Below are positions 35,259 to 44,491 of a stretch of DNA of 64,000 nt, piece by piece (position 1 is the first letter of the stretch; every line of letters starts with the position of its first letter). The stretch covers positions 1 to 64,000 of the forward strand of contig NZ_JAVFVT010000015.1 in the NCBI RefSeq assembly GCF_030929555.1. The letters are read 5' to 3'. The notes beneath the pieces were generated by a model. The model did no database searches, was not told the DNA's origin, and saw only the letters and a program-made list of their open reading frames with translations. This stretch comes from Paenibacillus sp. LHD-117 (GTDB lineage: Bacteria; Bacillota; Bacilli; Paenibacillales; Paenibacillaceae). The position numbers were made by a program, and so were the translations under genes.

Positions 35259-37526
35259 TTGAAAAAGACCAGTTTGTTGGCCAAATTTTTAATATCTTAT
35301 ATTCTGGTGCTTCTGCTGCCCACCATCATCATTCTCGTCTATTATTATCCGTATTCCGCGAAAATCGCGAAGGATAAAGAGATGGAATGGAACGCGCACG
35401 TGACCGAACAGTTTATGACCTCCATGGACATATTTACGCGCTACGTTTACGACCTGCCGTCGGAGCTGCTGCAGAACCGGGACTTGAAGCTGTACGCGGC
35501 AATGGAAAACGATTATCAACGGATCGTCATCGCAAACGAAATGAGAAAATATAACGCGACGGACGATTTTATCGACAACACGCTGCTGTACGTCAAAAAT
35601 ATCGGCTATCTTTTCGCTAAAACTGGAAGCGTTTACAACGTAGGTGACTTCGCCCGGCGCGGGGTCGGGTACTATTACGAGAACTGGCCGCACGAGGAAA
35701 TGTTCAGGCAGCTCGACAGTCTTACCCTACCGGAAGTCAGGCCAGCCGAGGACGTCATCGTGCCCGGCAATAATCGGATGCGGATGCTGACCTTCCTGCT
35801 GCCGCTCCCCCTCGGCGGAGAAAACTCGCCCGGGGCGGTTCTAATCTTGGTCAAGGAAGAGACGGTCATCCGCTTGATGAAGTCCGTATCGGAGTCGTAC
35901 AGCGGAGATTTCTTCATCTTCGACGAGAAGGGCAATCGGCTCGTCGCCTCGGATGCCGCCGCTTACGGGAATTCGGACGAATTCCGGGCGCTGGTATCCC
36001 GCCTCGGCGAGAGCGGCTCAGGCTCGGGCATTCATCGGATCGACGGGCAGGACGTCATCGTGTCTTATAACGCGTCGGACAAGAACGGCTGGCAATACGT
36101 CAGCCTGCTGCCCGTATCCGAATCGCTGGAAAGCATCCGCACGATCCAGAGGAATACCGTGGTTCTGGTGCTGCTGATCCTGCTGGCGGAAGTCGTCGTC
36201 ATCTACATATCGATCCGCAAAAATTATCATCCGATCAAGCGGCTGGTCAGCCTCGCGACGGATGTGTTCGAGCATCGGGAGCCGATGCGGATGAACGAAA
36301 TCGAGACGATCCAGTATACGCTCGACCGGCTTTCCACCGCCAACAGCAAGCTGGACGAAAGCGTGAGGCGCACGCTGCCGATTATGCGGGATAACCTGCT
36401 GTTCGAGCTAGCGAGCGGCCATTTCGAGGATTGGGAAACATTTCAGCGGGAAGCCGCCGAATACGGGGTGAACATCGAAGGGCCGCTCGTGACGGCGTCC
36501 ATCTTGTCCTTTGAGGCGGACGCGCACTGCGGCAGCGTGACGGAGCATTGCCGGATGGCGGAGGAGAGGCTGCCGGAGGGAACGAGCGGTTATTTTTTCA
36601 AAAGCATCTATAAGCAGGAGATGATCTTCATCTGCAACCATGCCGCGGACTTCCCGTTAAGAGCCTATCTGGACGAGCTTCAGCGGGAGCTTGCCGCGCG
36701 GACCGGCGCGTACTCCCTGATCGGCATCGGCACGCCGGAGAGCTCCGTCCGTCCGGAGGGCGTCCATCTGTCTTATTTGCGGGCCGTGCGTACAGCCGAG
36801 CATCTTCGCATACGGAAGCAGCACACGATGCTCGCGTTTGACGAAATCGAGGTTTCGCAGACGGGCACGGTTTCTTATTTCGCCGAGCTGCTGCAATCGC
36901 TGGAAATGGCTATTTTGAAAAACGACGTCGGCGTCGCCCGATCGATCATGGACCGGATCATCGATTATTTCGTCAGCGACGGGATGCCGCCGCATTTGGT
37001 GAGAACGGTATACCTGAATACGATAAGCGTCGTGATCAACGGTCTTCAGCGGTTCCGGCACGACGACGGTAGCCTGCTCTTGCTGACGGACGCGGCTTTC
37101 CAGAAGCGCTATACAATCGAGCAGATGGCCGGAATCATGCGGGAAAGCTGCGGCAAGCTTTGCGACATTATCCATCTTACGCTGCCGTCCTCCCGGACGG
37201 CGTCGCAGGAGGAGATTTTGACGGTGATCGAACAGAAAGGGATGGATCACGATTTTTCGCTGCAGACGATGGCCGATCATTTCGGCATGTCGCTCTCCGG
37301 CTTCAGCTATCACTTCAAGCGAACGATGGGCCAAAATTTCAAGGAATATATCGACCGGCTCCGCATTCAAAAATCGATCCAACTGCTGCGAGGCACGGAC
37401 GAAACGCTCGATTCCATCGCGCAGCAGGCCGGTTACTCGAATACGTCGAGCTTTATCCGCGCGTTCAAAAAAATTGCCGGCACGACGCCCGGCCAGTACA
37501 GGGATACGCATAGGCGCACTTTTTGA
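35259..37526 (+). CDS. Membrane-bound AraC family regulator with extracellular sensor
   Basis: A protein of about 755 residues. TM1 (KFLISYILVLLLPTIIILVY), an extracellular cache-like sensor (about residues 40-290), TM2 (VVLVLLILLAEVVVIYISI), a cytoplasmic middle domain and a C-terminal AraC domain (MADHFGMSLSGFSYHFKRTM and AQQAGYSNTSSFIRAFKKI) follow in order. The frame opens at 35211, but the TTG at 35259 is preferred because GGAGGAG lies 12 bases before it. Such one-component sensors usually regulate the Lpl-type sugar transporter downstream, as here. Confidence 0.88.
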   Translation: MKKTSLLAKFLISYILVLLLPTIIILVYYYPYSAKIAKDKEMEWNAHVTEQFMTSMDIFTRYVYDLPSELLQNRDLKLYAAMENDYQRIVIANEMRKYNATDDFIDNTLLYVKNIGYLFAKTGSVYNVGDFARRGVGYYYENWPHEEMFRQLDSLTLPEVRPAEDVIVPGNNRMRMLTFLLPLPLGGENSPGAVLILVKEETVIRLMKSVSESYSGDFFIFDEKGNRLVASDAAAYGNSDEFRALVSRLGESGSGSGIHRIDGQDVIVSYNASDKNGWQYVSLLPVSESLESIRTIQRNTVVLVLLILLAEVVVIYISIRKNYHPIKRLVSLATDVFEHREPMRMNEIETIQYTLDRLSTANSKLDESVRRTLPIMRDNLLFELASGHFEDWETFQREAAEYGVNIEGPLVTASILSFEADAHCGSVTEHCRMAEERLPEGTSGYFFKSIYKQEMIFICNHAADFPLRAYLDELQRELAARTGAYSLIGIGTPESSVRPEGVHLSYLRAVRTAEHLRIRKQHTMLAFDEIEVSQTGTVSYFAELLQSLEMAILKNDVGVARSIMDRIIDYFVSDGMPPHLVRTVYLNTISVVINGLQRFRHDDGSLLLLTDAAFQKRYTIEQMAGIMRESCGKLCDIIHLTLPSSRTASQEEILTVIEQKGMDHDFSLQTMADHFGMSLSGFSYHFKRTMGQNFKEYIDRLRIQKSIQLLRGTDETLDSIAQQAGYSNTSSFIRAFKKIAGTTPGQYRDTHRRTF

Positions 37527-37564
37527 ACATATGCAGTTTTTCGAAGGGCCGAATCCGCCCTGTT

Positions 37565-37602
37565 GGCAAGCGCTTACACGATCTAAGGGATAATCGCTTT
37601 CA
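37565..37602 (+). promoter_or_regulatory. Two cre-like sites before the Lpl-type transporter
   Basis: GGCAAGCGCTTACA (37565-37578) and GATAATCGCTTTCA (37589-37602) match the CcpA consensus TGNAANCGNWNNCW with one and two mismatches. They suggest catabolite control, but the match is imperfect. Confidence 0.35.
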
Positions 37603-37751
37603 AAAACTGGCGACCGCTCAAAAACTGCCCGTTTACTCCGTCCCGGATAAGGAGATAGAGTGATGGAGCAAAGCGAAATCGGACCAAACATAAGGACAAC
37701 GCCGACAGACCATGCGATTTTGCTTGCCATATTATTGAAGGGGGTATCGTA

Positions 37752-39383
37752 ATGAGGAAAAGGATTCATTGGTGTCTAGCTCTCATTCTGGTTGTATCCG
37801 CAATACTGGCAGGCTGTTCAGGCTCTAACGGGGAGAATGGAAATGAAAGCGTTAACGGCTCTTCTGGCAACGGCGGCAGCGGCGAAAAGGTGAAATTGAC
37901 TGCGATTATTACGAAGCATCCGCTCACGAAGCCGCTCGGCGAGATGGAATGGCTCCAGCAGGTGGAGGATGCGGCCGGCGTCGATATCGAATGGCAGGAA
38001 ATTACGGCCGACTGGGGACAAAAGAAAGGCACGATGCTGGCAAGCGGCGACGTTCCGGACTTGTTCGTTGGTCCGAACATCATTACGGATGCCGACTTCG
38101 CTCAATTCCAAGGGCTCTTCCAGGACTTATCCGAACTTGTCGTGCAAGCGCCGAACGTACAACAGATGTTCGCCGAGAAGCCGGAGACGAAAGCGATCGC
38201 CACGCAGCGGGACGGCCGCATCTACGGCTTGCCGAAATATCAGGCGTTCTGGCCGGATACCGTCAACCGGCAGTACATTAACCAGCAATGGCTCGATAAC
38301 CTCGGCCTGAGCACGCCGACGACCTGGGACGAATTATATGACGTATTGGTAGCGTTCAAGGAAAAGGACGCTAACGGCAACGGGGATCCGAACGATGAGA
38401 TCCCGATGGACTGGCCGGGCGGCATCGGCGGTTATTTCAATCCGGCCGTGCTCCTGGGGAGCATGGGAATTACGCTTGCTTCGGAGGTAAGCGGACAGGG
38501 CTATTTCGTCGAGGAGGGCAAAGTGAAAAACTTCCTGACCGACGACCGCTACAAAGAAATGGTCCTGTTCCTGAACAAGCTGTACAAGGCCGGCTTGATC
38601 AATCCCGAGGTTTTCACTCACGACTATACGAAATTTCAATCGGTTGCCCGCGGCGAGGGGGATACGGCGAAGGTTGGCTTCACCTGGGGCTGGGTCGCGT
38701 CGGACCGGTTCGGCGAGCAGGTCGCGCCGCAGTACGCGTCGCTGCCGCCGCTTAAGGCATCGGCCGGTTATTCGGGTCCGTTGTCCTGGAGCTACGATTA
38801 TTATTCCTTGAATTTCGGCACCAATCATATCGTTATGTCGGCAAAAACGAAAAACAAGGAAGCGGCGATGAGATTCATCAATGAGCTTTATAACCCGAAG
38901 GTAGGCATTCAGGTCTTGTTCGGCTCGATCGGTCCGAACATCAAGGACAACGGCGACGGAACCTATGCCGTGCTGCCGCCGCAGGACGCGAAGATGGACC
39001 CGGGAACGTGGAAATGGACCTCCACGTGGGCGGATAACGGTGCATTCTACATTTCCGACTCGACGAAGCTCACGCTCGGCAAGGACATGCAGGAGGTGCT
39101 GACGCATTCGGAGCCGCTGAAGGACGTGCTTTCGCAGGTAAACCCGGAAACCGACGTCTATCCGGCCATGTTCATTAAATACGAGACGGCAGACAATAAC
39201 ACGATGAGCCTTAACAACACGAACGTGATGAATCTGGCCAACGCCAGCTTTGCCAAGTGGGTCACCAAGGGCGGCGTCGAGAACGAATGGGATACCTACG
39301 TGAATGAAAGCAAGAAGGCCGGCCTCGATCAAAATCTGGAAATCATGCAGAAATATTACGACGAATACAGGAGCAAGCCATAA
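37752..39383 (+). CDS. LplA-type substrate-binding lipoprotein
   Basis: A 543-residue extracellular binding protein. The lipobox ILAGCSGS (Cys about 23) tethers it to the membrane. A DANGNGDPNDEIP loop (about residues 210-222) resembles the calcium-binding loop found in large Lpl-type binding proteins of Bacillota, which bind oligosaccharides. It is the first gene of a three-gene transporter operon. Confidence 0.92.
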   Translation: MRKRIHWCLALILVVSAILAGCSGSNGENGNESVNGSSGNGGSGEKVKLTAIITKHPLTKPLGEMEWLQQVEDAAGVDIEWQEITADWGQKKGTMLASGDVPDLFVGPNIITDADFAQFQGLFQDLSELVVQAPNVQQMFAEKPETKAIATQRDGRIYGLPKYQAFWPDTVNRQYINQQWLDNLGLSTPTTWDELYDVLVAFKEKDANGNGDPNDEIPMDWPGGIGGYFNPAVLLGSMGITLASEVSGQGYFVEEGKVKNFLTDDRYKEMVLFLNKLYKAGLINPEVFTHDYTKFQSVARGEGDTAKVGFTWGWVASDRFGEQVAPQYASLPPLKASAGYSGPLSWSYDYYSLNFGTNHIVMSAKTKNKEAAMRFINELYNPKVGIQVLFGSIGPNIKDNGDGTYAVLPPQDAKMDPGTWKWTSTWADNGAFYISDSTKLTLGKDMQEVLTHSEPLKDVLSQVNPETDVYPAMFIKYETADNNTMSLNNTNVMNLANASFAKWVTKGGVENEWDTYVNESKKAGLDQNLEIMQKYYDEYRSKP

Positions 39384-39396
39384 CAAAATCACTGAC

Positions 39397-39436
39397 GGAA
39401 GAAGCTGCTCCGCGCCATAAGGGAGCAGCTTCTTCC
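39397..39436 (+). terminator. Intercistronic hairpin after the LplA-type gene
   Basis: A perfect 15-bp stem (39397-39411 with 39422-39436) lies between the binding-protein stop and the permease ribosome binding site (AGGAGGG). There is no T-tract, so partial termination or 3' protection of the upstream message is likely. Confidence 0.65.
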
Positions 39437-39452
39437 GCAAGGAGGGATTTCG

Positions 39453-40364
39453 ATGCGCTCTGGATCGGTTTTCAGCACGCTTAAACGCGACTATCAATTG
39501 TGGATCATGGTATTGCCCGCTATTGCAATCATCTTTATTTTCAGCTATATCCCCATGTACGGGGTGCAGCTCGCGTTCCGGGATTTCGATTTCAGCAAAG
39601 GGCTTACCGGCGGCGAATGGCAGGGGCTTCACTACTTCAAGCAGTTCATAGACAGCTATTTGTTCACCGACTTGATGAGAAATACGTTCTTCATCAGCTT
39701 CGCGACGATCGTCGTCGGCTTTCCCGCCCCGATCGTCCTGGCGCTCATCCTGAACCAGATCCGCAGGAAAAAGGCGAAACAACTCATGCAGACGACGGTG
39801 TACCTCCCTCACTTTATTTCGGTGATCGTGCTCGTGGGGATGCTGAACGTCCTGTTGTCGCCGGAGACGGGCATCGTCGGCCATTTGATGAAATCCGCGG
39901 GTCTCGGCCACATCAATTTGCTCGCTTCAACCTCCACGTTCATCCCGACCTACGTCCTGTCGGATATTTGGCAGCACTGCGGCTGGAACAGCATCATTTA
40001 TTTGGCGGCGTTGTCTACCGTGGACCCGCAGCTTTACGACTCCGCCAAAATGGACGGGGCAAGCCGGTGGCAGACGATCCGTTACATCGACATCCCGGCT
40101 CTGATCCCAACAATTATCATTTTGTTCATCCTCAGCATGGGGAACATTCTGAGCACCGGCTTCGAGAAAATTTTCCTCATGCAAAACGCGCTGAACCTGC
40201 CGGTGTCCGAGGTGATCGCGACGTACGTGTACAAAATCGGCATCGTGTCCAACCAGTTCAGCATGGCTTCGGCGATCGGTTTGTTCAATACGGTCATCAA
40301 TTTTATTTTCCTGTTTGCGATGAACGCCATTTCCAGGCGCGTTTCCAATACAAGCTTGTTCTAA
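39453..40364 (+). CDS. LplB-type sugar ABC permease
   Basis: A 303-residue six-helix permease. IFIFSYIPMYGVQLAFRDF in the first extracellular region and the EAA loop YDSAKMDGASRWQTIRYIDI are typical of LplB/YteP proteins. It pairs with the permease at 40389. A shared ATPase must come from elsewhere in the genome. Confidence 0.92.
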   Translation: MRSGSVFSTLKRDYQLWIMVLPAIAIIFIFSYIPMYGVQLAFRDFDFSKGLTGGEWQGLHYFKQFIDSYLFTDLMRNTFFISFATIVVGFPAPIVLALILNQIRRKKAKQLMQTTVYLPHFISVIVLVGMLNVLLSPETGIVGHLMKSAGLGHINLLASTSTFIPTYVLSDIWQHCGWNSIIYLAALSTVDPQLYDSAKMDGASRWQTIRYIDIPALIPTIIILFILSMGNILSTGFEKIFLMQNALNLPVSEVIATYVYKIGIVSNQFSMASAIGLFNTVINFIFLFAMNAISRRVSNTSLF

Positions 40365-40388
40365 CGGCTTAACGAAGGAGGAATAGCC

Positions 40389-41282
40389 ATGGTTCGTCTT
40401 CGGCTTAGCGGCGGCGAAATCGTTTTTCGAACCGTTTTAATCGCGTTATGCGCATTGATTTTTCTGGCGGTCGCGTACCCGCTTTATTTTATCGTCATCG
40501 CCTCCATAAGCGATTCCACGATGGTGTCGACCGGCAAAGTATTGGTGTTTCCGAAGGGGATCAGCTTTTTCGGGTACAACGAAATTTTCCGCGACGAACG
40601 GATTTGGACCGGCTACCGGAATACGATGTTTTACACGATTGCCGGTACGCTCGTCAATCTGCTGTTCACCTTGCCCGCGGCCTACGTGCTGTCGAGGAAG
40701 GAATTCAAGGCCAGGCGCTTCATTATGTTCGCGTTCGTCTTCACGATGTTTTTTAACGGCGGCCTGATCCCGACTTACCTGCTCATGAAGGACCTGCACC
40801 TGACGAATACGTTCTGGGTATTCATTATTCCGTTTTGCGTCAACGTCTTTTATTTGATTATTGCTCGGACGTTCTTCGAGGCCTCCTTGCCGCCTGAGCT
40901 ATACGAGGCTGCGGCGATGGACGGCTGCTCGCATTTCGTCTATTTCGTCAAGGTGGCGCTGCCGCTGTCCAAAGCGCTCATTTCCGTTGTGGGGCTTTAT
41001 TATCTGGTCGGGCATTGGAACGATTTTTTCACCGCGCTCATTTATATCCGAGATAACGAATTAAAGCCGCTGCAAATCATTCTGCGGGATATTCTGCTGT
41101 CGAACCAGGTGTTCGCAGGCGGCGCGGGCACCGGCGGGGCGTCGGGCGGCTATGCGCAAAAGTATGCCGACCAAATCAAATACGGCGTCATTATCGTATC
41201 GACGCTGCCGATTCTCGTGCTCTACCCGTTCCTGCAAAAATATTTCGAGAAAGGCGTCATGATCGGCTCCGTCAAAGGCTGA
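40389..41282 (+). CDS. LplC/YtcP-type sugar ABC permease
   Basis: A 297-residue six-helix permease. The EAA loop YEAAAMDGCSHFVYFVKVAL and the C-terminal QKYFEKGVMIGSVKG are hallmarks of the YtcP group. AAGGAGG precedes the ATG, 24 bases after the LplB stop. It is the last gene of the operon. Confidence 0.92.
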   Translation: MVRLRLSGGEIVFRTVLIALCALIFLAVAYPLYFIVIASISDSTMVSTGKVLVFPKGISFFGYNEIFRDERIWTGYRNTMFYTIAGTLVNLLFTLPAAYVLSRKEFKARRFIMFAFVFTMFFNGGLIPTYLLMKDLHLTNTFWVFIIPFCVNVFYLIIARTFFEASLPPELYEAAAMDGCSHFVYFVKVALPLSKALISVVGLYYLVGHWNDFFTALIYIRDNELKPLQIILRDILLSNQVFAGGAGTGGASGGYAQKYADQIKYGVIIVSTLPILVLYPFLQKYFEKGVMIGSVKG

Positions 41283-41344
41283 GCCGGTCGATTTACCGGG
41301 GGATTTCTTCATTATAGGATTGCTGCCCGTTACTTCTACGAAAA

Positions 41345-41374
41345 ACGGCAGCCGATCGAGTGGCCGGCTGCCGT
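41345..41374. terminator. Terminator between the Lpl operon and yesN (dispersed repeat copy E)
   Basis: ACGGCAGCCG pairs with CGGCTGCCGT (41345-41354 with 41365-41374). It separates convergent genes and belongs to the dispersed hairpin repeat family also found at 54.8, 55.5, 57.2 and 63.4 kb. Confidence 0.7.
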
Positions 41375-41418
41375 CACGTTGTGGCGATCCAGTGGTTATT
41401 TAAAATTGTGACGTACTT

Positions 41419-42621
41419 CTATTGAAGCTGCTTCCGGTATTGATTCGGAGGCAAGCCTACCATTTTCTTAAACGATGTGCTGAAATAATGCTGCGATTCG
41501 TAGCCCGTCCTCTCCGCGACCTCCTGGATCGTCAGATCCGTTTCGGCTAACAGCCGGATAGCCTGCTTCATCCTCGTCTGGGTCAACAAGCCAATGAAAG
41601 AGGTGCTCGCTTCCTGCTTGAACAGTCTGCTCAAATAAACGGTGGAAACCTTGAGTTCATTCGCCACGCTCTCGAGCGAGAGCGATTGATCATTATACCG
41701 CTCCGCTATAATCTCTTTTGTCCGGCGCACGAATGGCGACAGACGCGACTCTCTGTTGACCGAAGCCTTGGCCTCCGCGTAGAGCATCGGGATGGCCGCC
41801 ATCCCGTCTCGGTTCGGGAGATAGCTGGCGACGACGGCGATCTTGAGGTAGCTGGCGACGGCGGATTCGATCCGTTCAAAAAGAAGCTCGTCCGTACTCC
41901 CCCAGATCAGAAGCACGATGAGTCCCACTTCGTCGCGGAAATGGACGCAGGTGAAAGCCTGGAGAAATTCCTCGACGATATTCTCGATCGCGAACAGAAG
42001 CAGCTGGCGATCTTTTTCGGATAAAAAAGCCTTCCCGTTCGATTGCTCGGGCCAACGAATGACCCCGAGCATATCGGGCGCCACGTCCGGCATGCGCAGA
42101 AACGCAAGTTGAACGTTGATTTCCTCCTCGCTCAGTTCGCCCTTCATCCATTCCAGGCAGAAGCGCTCCCTAAGCAAGGAGAAGTTTTTCTCGATCTGTC
42201 TGGAGGCCATGACCAGCAGCTCTTCGTTAACGGTCGTCTCTTCGAGTTTCTTGACTACTCGCTCCAGAACCTCGGCAAGTCCAGCCGGATTGACCGGCTT
42301 CAGTATATAATCGTCGACCTCAAGCTTGATCGCCTCGTGGGCGTATGCAAACTCGTCGTGACCGGTAATGATGATGATCTTGCACCCAGGAAGCTGTGCG
42401 CGTATATGGCCGATCAACGTGAGCCCGTTCATAATGGGCATGCTCAGATCTACAAGCAGAATATGAACCTCATGCGCTACCGCCAGCTCCAGCGCCTCCT
42501 CGCCGTCCTCCGCCTCGCCCGCGACCTCGAGGCCAATCTGCTCCCACGGGACCGAACCCCGAATCCCTTCGCGGATAATGGCCTCGTCATCCGCGATCAA
42601 TACCTTCCATTTGCGTGCCAT
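41419..42621 (-). CDS. YesN-type response regulator with AraC domain
   Basis: A 400-residue regulator. The receiver has D11/D12, phospho-acceptor D58 (LLVDLSMPIMNG) and K108 (YILKPVNP). The C-terminal AraC domain contains ELKVSTVYLSRLFKQEAS and VAERTGYESQHYFSTSFKKM. Its start overlaps the end of the kinase gene by 35 bases, so the two are translationally coupled. It probably activates the ChvE-type transporter operon to its right. Confidence 0.9.
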   Translation of the reverse strand: MARKWKVLIADDEAIIREGIRGSVPWEQIGLEVAGEAEDGEEALELAVAHEVHILLVDLSMPIMNGLTLIGHIRAQLPGCKIIIITGHDEFAYAHEAIKLEVDDYILKPVNPAGLAEVLERVVKKLEETTVNEELLVMASRQIEKNFSLLRERFCLEWMKGELSEEEINVQLAFLRMPDVAPDMLGVIRWPEQSNGKAFLSEKDRQLLLFAIENIVEEFLQAFTCVHFRDEVGLIVLLIWGSTDELLFERIESAVASYLKIAVVASYLPNRDGMAAIPMLYAEAKASVNRESRLSPFVRRTKEIIAERYNDQSLSLESVANELKVSTVYLSRLFKQEASTSFIGLLTQTRMKQAIRLLAETDLTIQEVAERTGYESQHYFSTSFKKMVGLPPNQYRKQLQ

Positions 42622-44455
42622 AGACGTTCCGCCCTTTCTCGAGGATAATGGGGTGCCTGATTGTTACGGTGGTCCCGCCTTTCTCCTTGCTCTCGATGAT
42701 CAACCCGTACGGCTCGCCGAAGCTCAGTCTGATGCGTTCCTGCACATTGCGCAGGCCGTAGCTTGCGGCGCCGCCGTTCCGCGACAGCTCGCCCGAAGAC
42801 CGGATGACGCCATCCTCGAGCGCGGCGTCGTTACACGAATCCAGCGTCTCGCGAAGCTCTGCCAGCCTTTCCTCGGACATGCCGGCTCCGTTATCCTCAA
42901 CGATCAGAGTCAGCACGCCGCCGCTCGTATTCGCTCGTATGCCGATCATGCCCGGGCCACGCCGTTCCTTGATGCCGTGGTAGATCGCATTCTCCACGAC
43001 CGGCTGCAGAATGACCTTGAGCACCACCAGGTTGCTGCAGCTATCGTCTACGTCGATCGTATAGTTGAGCTTGTCTCTGTAACGGGTTTTCTGGATCTTC
43101 AAATAACTGCGGATATGCTCGAATTCATCCGTCAGCGGAATCATTTCCTGCCCCTTGCTTAGCCCGATTCGGAACAGCTTCGAAAGCGATTCCACCATTT
43201 CAGTTGCCTCGTGCGCGCCGTCCTTGCGAGCCAGCCATTGGATCGTATCCAGCGTGTTGTACAGAAAGTGGGGCTGGATATGGGCCTGCAGGCTGCGAAG
43301 CTCCGCCTCCCGCTTGAGGCGCTGCTCCTCTCCTACTTGCGTCAGGAGCCGGGTCATCTGCGCCAGCATCTTGTTAAAGCTGCGGCCCAGCATGCCGACC
43401 TCGTCCCTTCTCTCGCCTGCGATCCGGATGCTCATGTTGCCTTCCTCCACCTTGCGCATTAAGGATGCGAGCTGCGTGATCGGACGGGAGATGGAATGCG
43501 ATAGATAGTAGGATGCGGCAATGCCCAGCATGCATACGACAAAAACGAACGATACCAGATACAAATTGATGTCTTTGATTTCCTGCACGGTATCCTGGAC
43601 GGCGAATACGCCGACCGTCGTCCAGTTCGTAAACGGGGATTTCTGATAGATGAATTGCAGCCTCTCCCCGTCTACCGTCTTGGAGAACGTACCCGACTTC
43701 TGATTGGCCAGCAGCTCGAAATCGATACCGCCGGCAACCGAGTTGCGGGGGGCATAGATGTTGTCTCCTTTATCATCGATCACCATCAGATAGCCGGATT
43801 TCCCGAGTCGCACATCACGCACCGTTTCCGCAATTACTCGCAGCTTAAGGTCGATGAGAACGACCCCTTCCGTTCGTTGCGTCTCCGGATCCTGGATGGC
43901 TCGAACGACCGACACAACCTCGCTTTCCTTATAATTGGCATGAGTCGTTACGTTCCTGATAAACGGATGGCCAATCATCTTGAAGATGCCTTTGGCCTGG
44001 ACGGCTTCCTGATACCAATACTCCTCCGTGAGGCTGCGGTCGCTTCTTGCATACATCTCATTGCTGAAATATTCGCCGTTCGCACCCACGACCATGATGC
44101 CTGCAACTTCAGAGTAAAGCGTTGTAAAGCCCTGCAGAAATTTGGATGTCCGATACCGCTCATCGTCTTCATCAAGCGCAGAAGCCCCGTTCTTCAAGAA
44201 CGACTGGATCTCGGGATTCAGGGAAATGAAATAAGAAATATTCTGGATATTGCCAGCGTAGAAATCAAGCGATTTATTCACGTTACCGATCAATTGCGCC
44301 GTATGGCTGTTGACCTGCTTCCCGATGACTCCGCCAACCGCCCAAGCGATCAGGATTCCGATACATAACGAGGGCAGGATGCTGATCAGCAGAAAATGCA
44401 CAATAAGCTTGTACCGGATCGACCAGTTATTGAGCTGAAACCATTTGGAACCCAT
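42587..44455 (-). CDS. YesM-type sensor histidine kinase
   Basis: A 622-residue membrane kinase. TM1 (LIVHFLLISILPSLCIGILI) is followed by an extracellular cache domain (about residues 45-290), TM2 near 300-320, HAMP, and the His_kinase domain QAHIQPHFLYNTLDTIQWL (His about 396), then the HATPase VENAIYHGI and EDNGAGMSEE. The ATG at 44455 is chosen over a GTG four codons earlier because GGAAGG is 10 bases upstream. It may receive its signal from the anchored binding protein at 44492. Confidence 0.9.
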   Translation of the reverse strand: MGSKWFQLNNWSIRYKLIVHFLLISILPSLCIGILIAWAVGGVIGKQVNSHTAQLIGNVNKSLDFYAGNIQNISYFISLNPEIQSFLKNGASALDEDDERYRTSKFLQGFTTLYSEVAGIMVVGANGEYFSNEMYARSDRSLTEEYWYQEAVQAKGIFKMIGHPFIRNVTTHANYKESEVVSVVRAIQDPETQRTEGVVLIDLKLRVIAETVRDVRLGKSGYLMVIDDKGDNIYAPRNSVAGGIDFELLANQKSGTFSKTVDGERLQFIYQKSPFTNWTTVGVFAVQDTVQEIKDINLYLVSFVFVVCMLGIAASYYLSHSISRPITQLASLMRKVEEGNMSIRIAGERRDEVGMLGRSFNKMLAQMTRLLTQVGEEQRLKREAELRSLQAHIQPHFLYNTLDTIQWLARKDGAHEATEMVESLSKLFRIGLSKGQEMIPLTDEFEHIRSYLKIQKTRYRDKLNYTIDVDDSCSNLVVLKVILQPVVENAIYHGIKERRGPGMIGIRANTSGGVLTLIVEDNGAGMSEERLAELRETLDSCNDAALEDGVIRSSGELSRNGGAASYGLRNVQERIRLSFGEPYGLIIESKEKGGTTVTIRHPIILEKGRNVYGTQMEGIDRG

Positions 44456-44491
44456 CCGCGCGATCACCTTCCCTGCCGCAATTTCGATGTA

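Noticed and set aside
36657..37769. Open frame of about 370 codons antisense to the AraC-type regulator
   Set aside because: No family features. The sense strand has an intact AraC domain with full similarity to the end.
38334..39911. Open frame of about 525 codons antisense to the LplA and LplB genes
   Set aside because: It spans two real genes and their hairpin, and its composition (His/Arg/Val-rich) is typical of a shadow frame.
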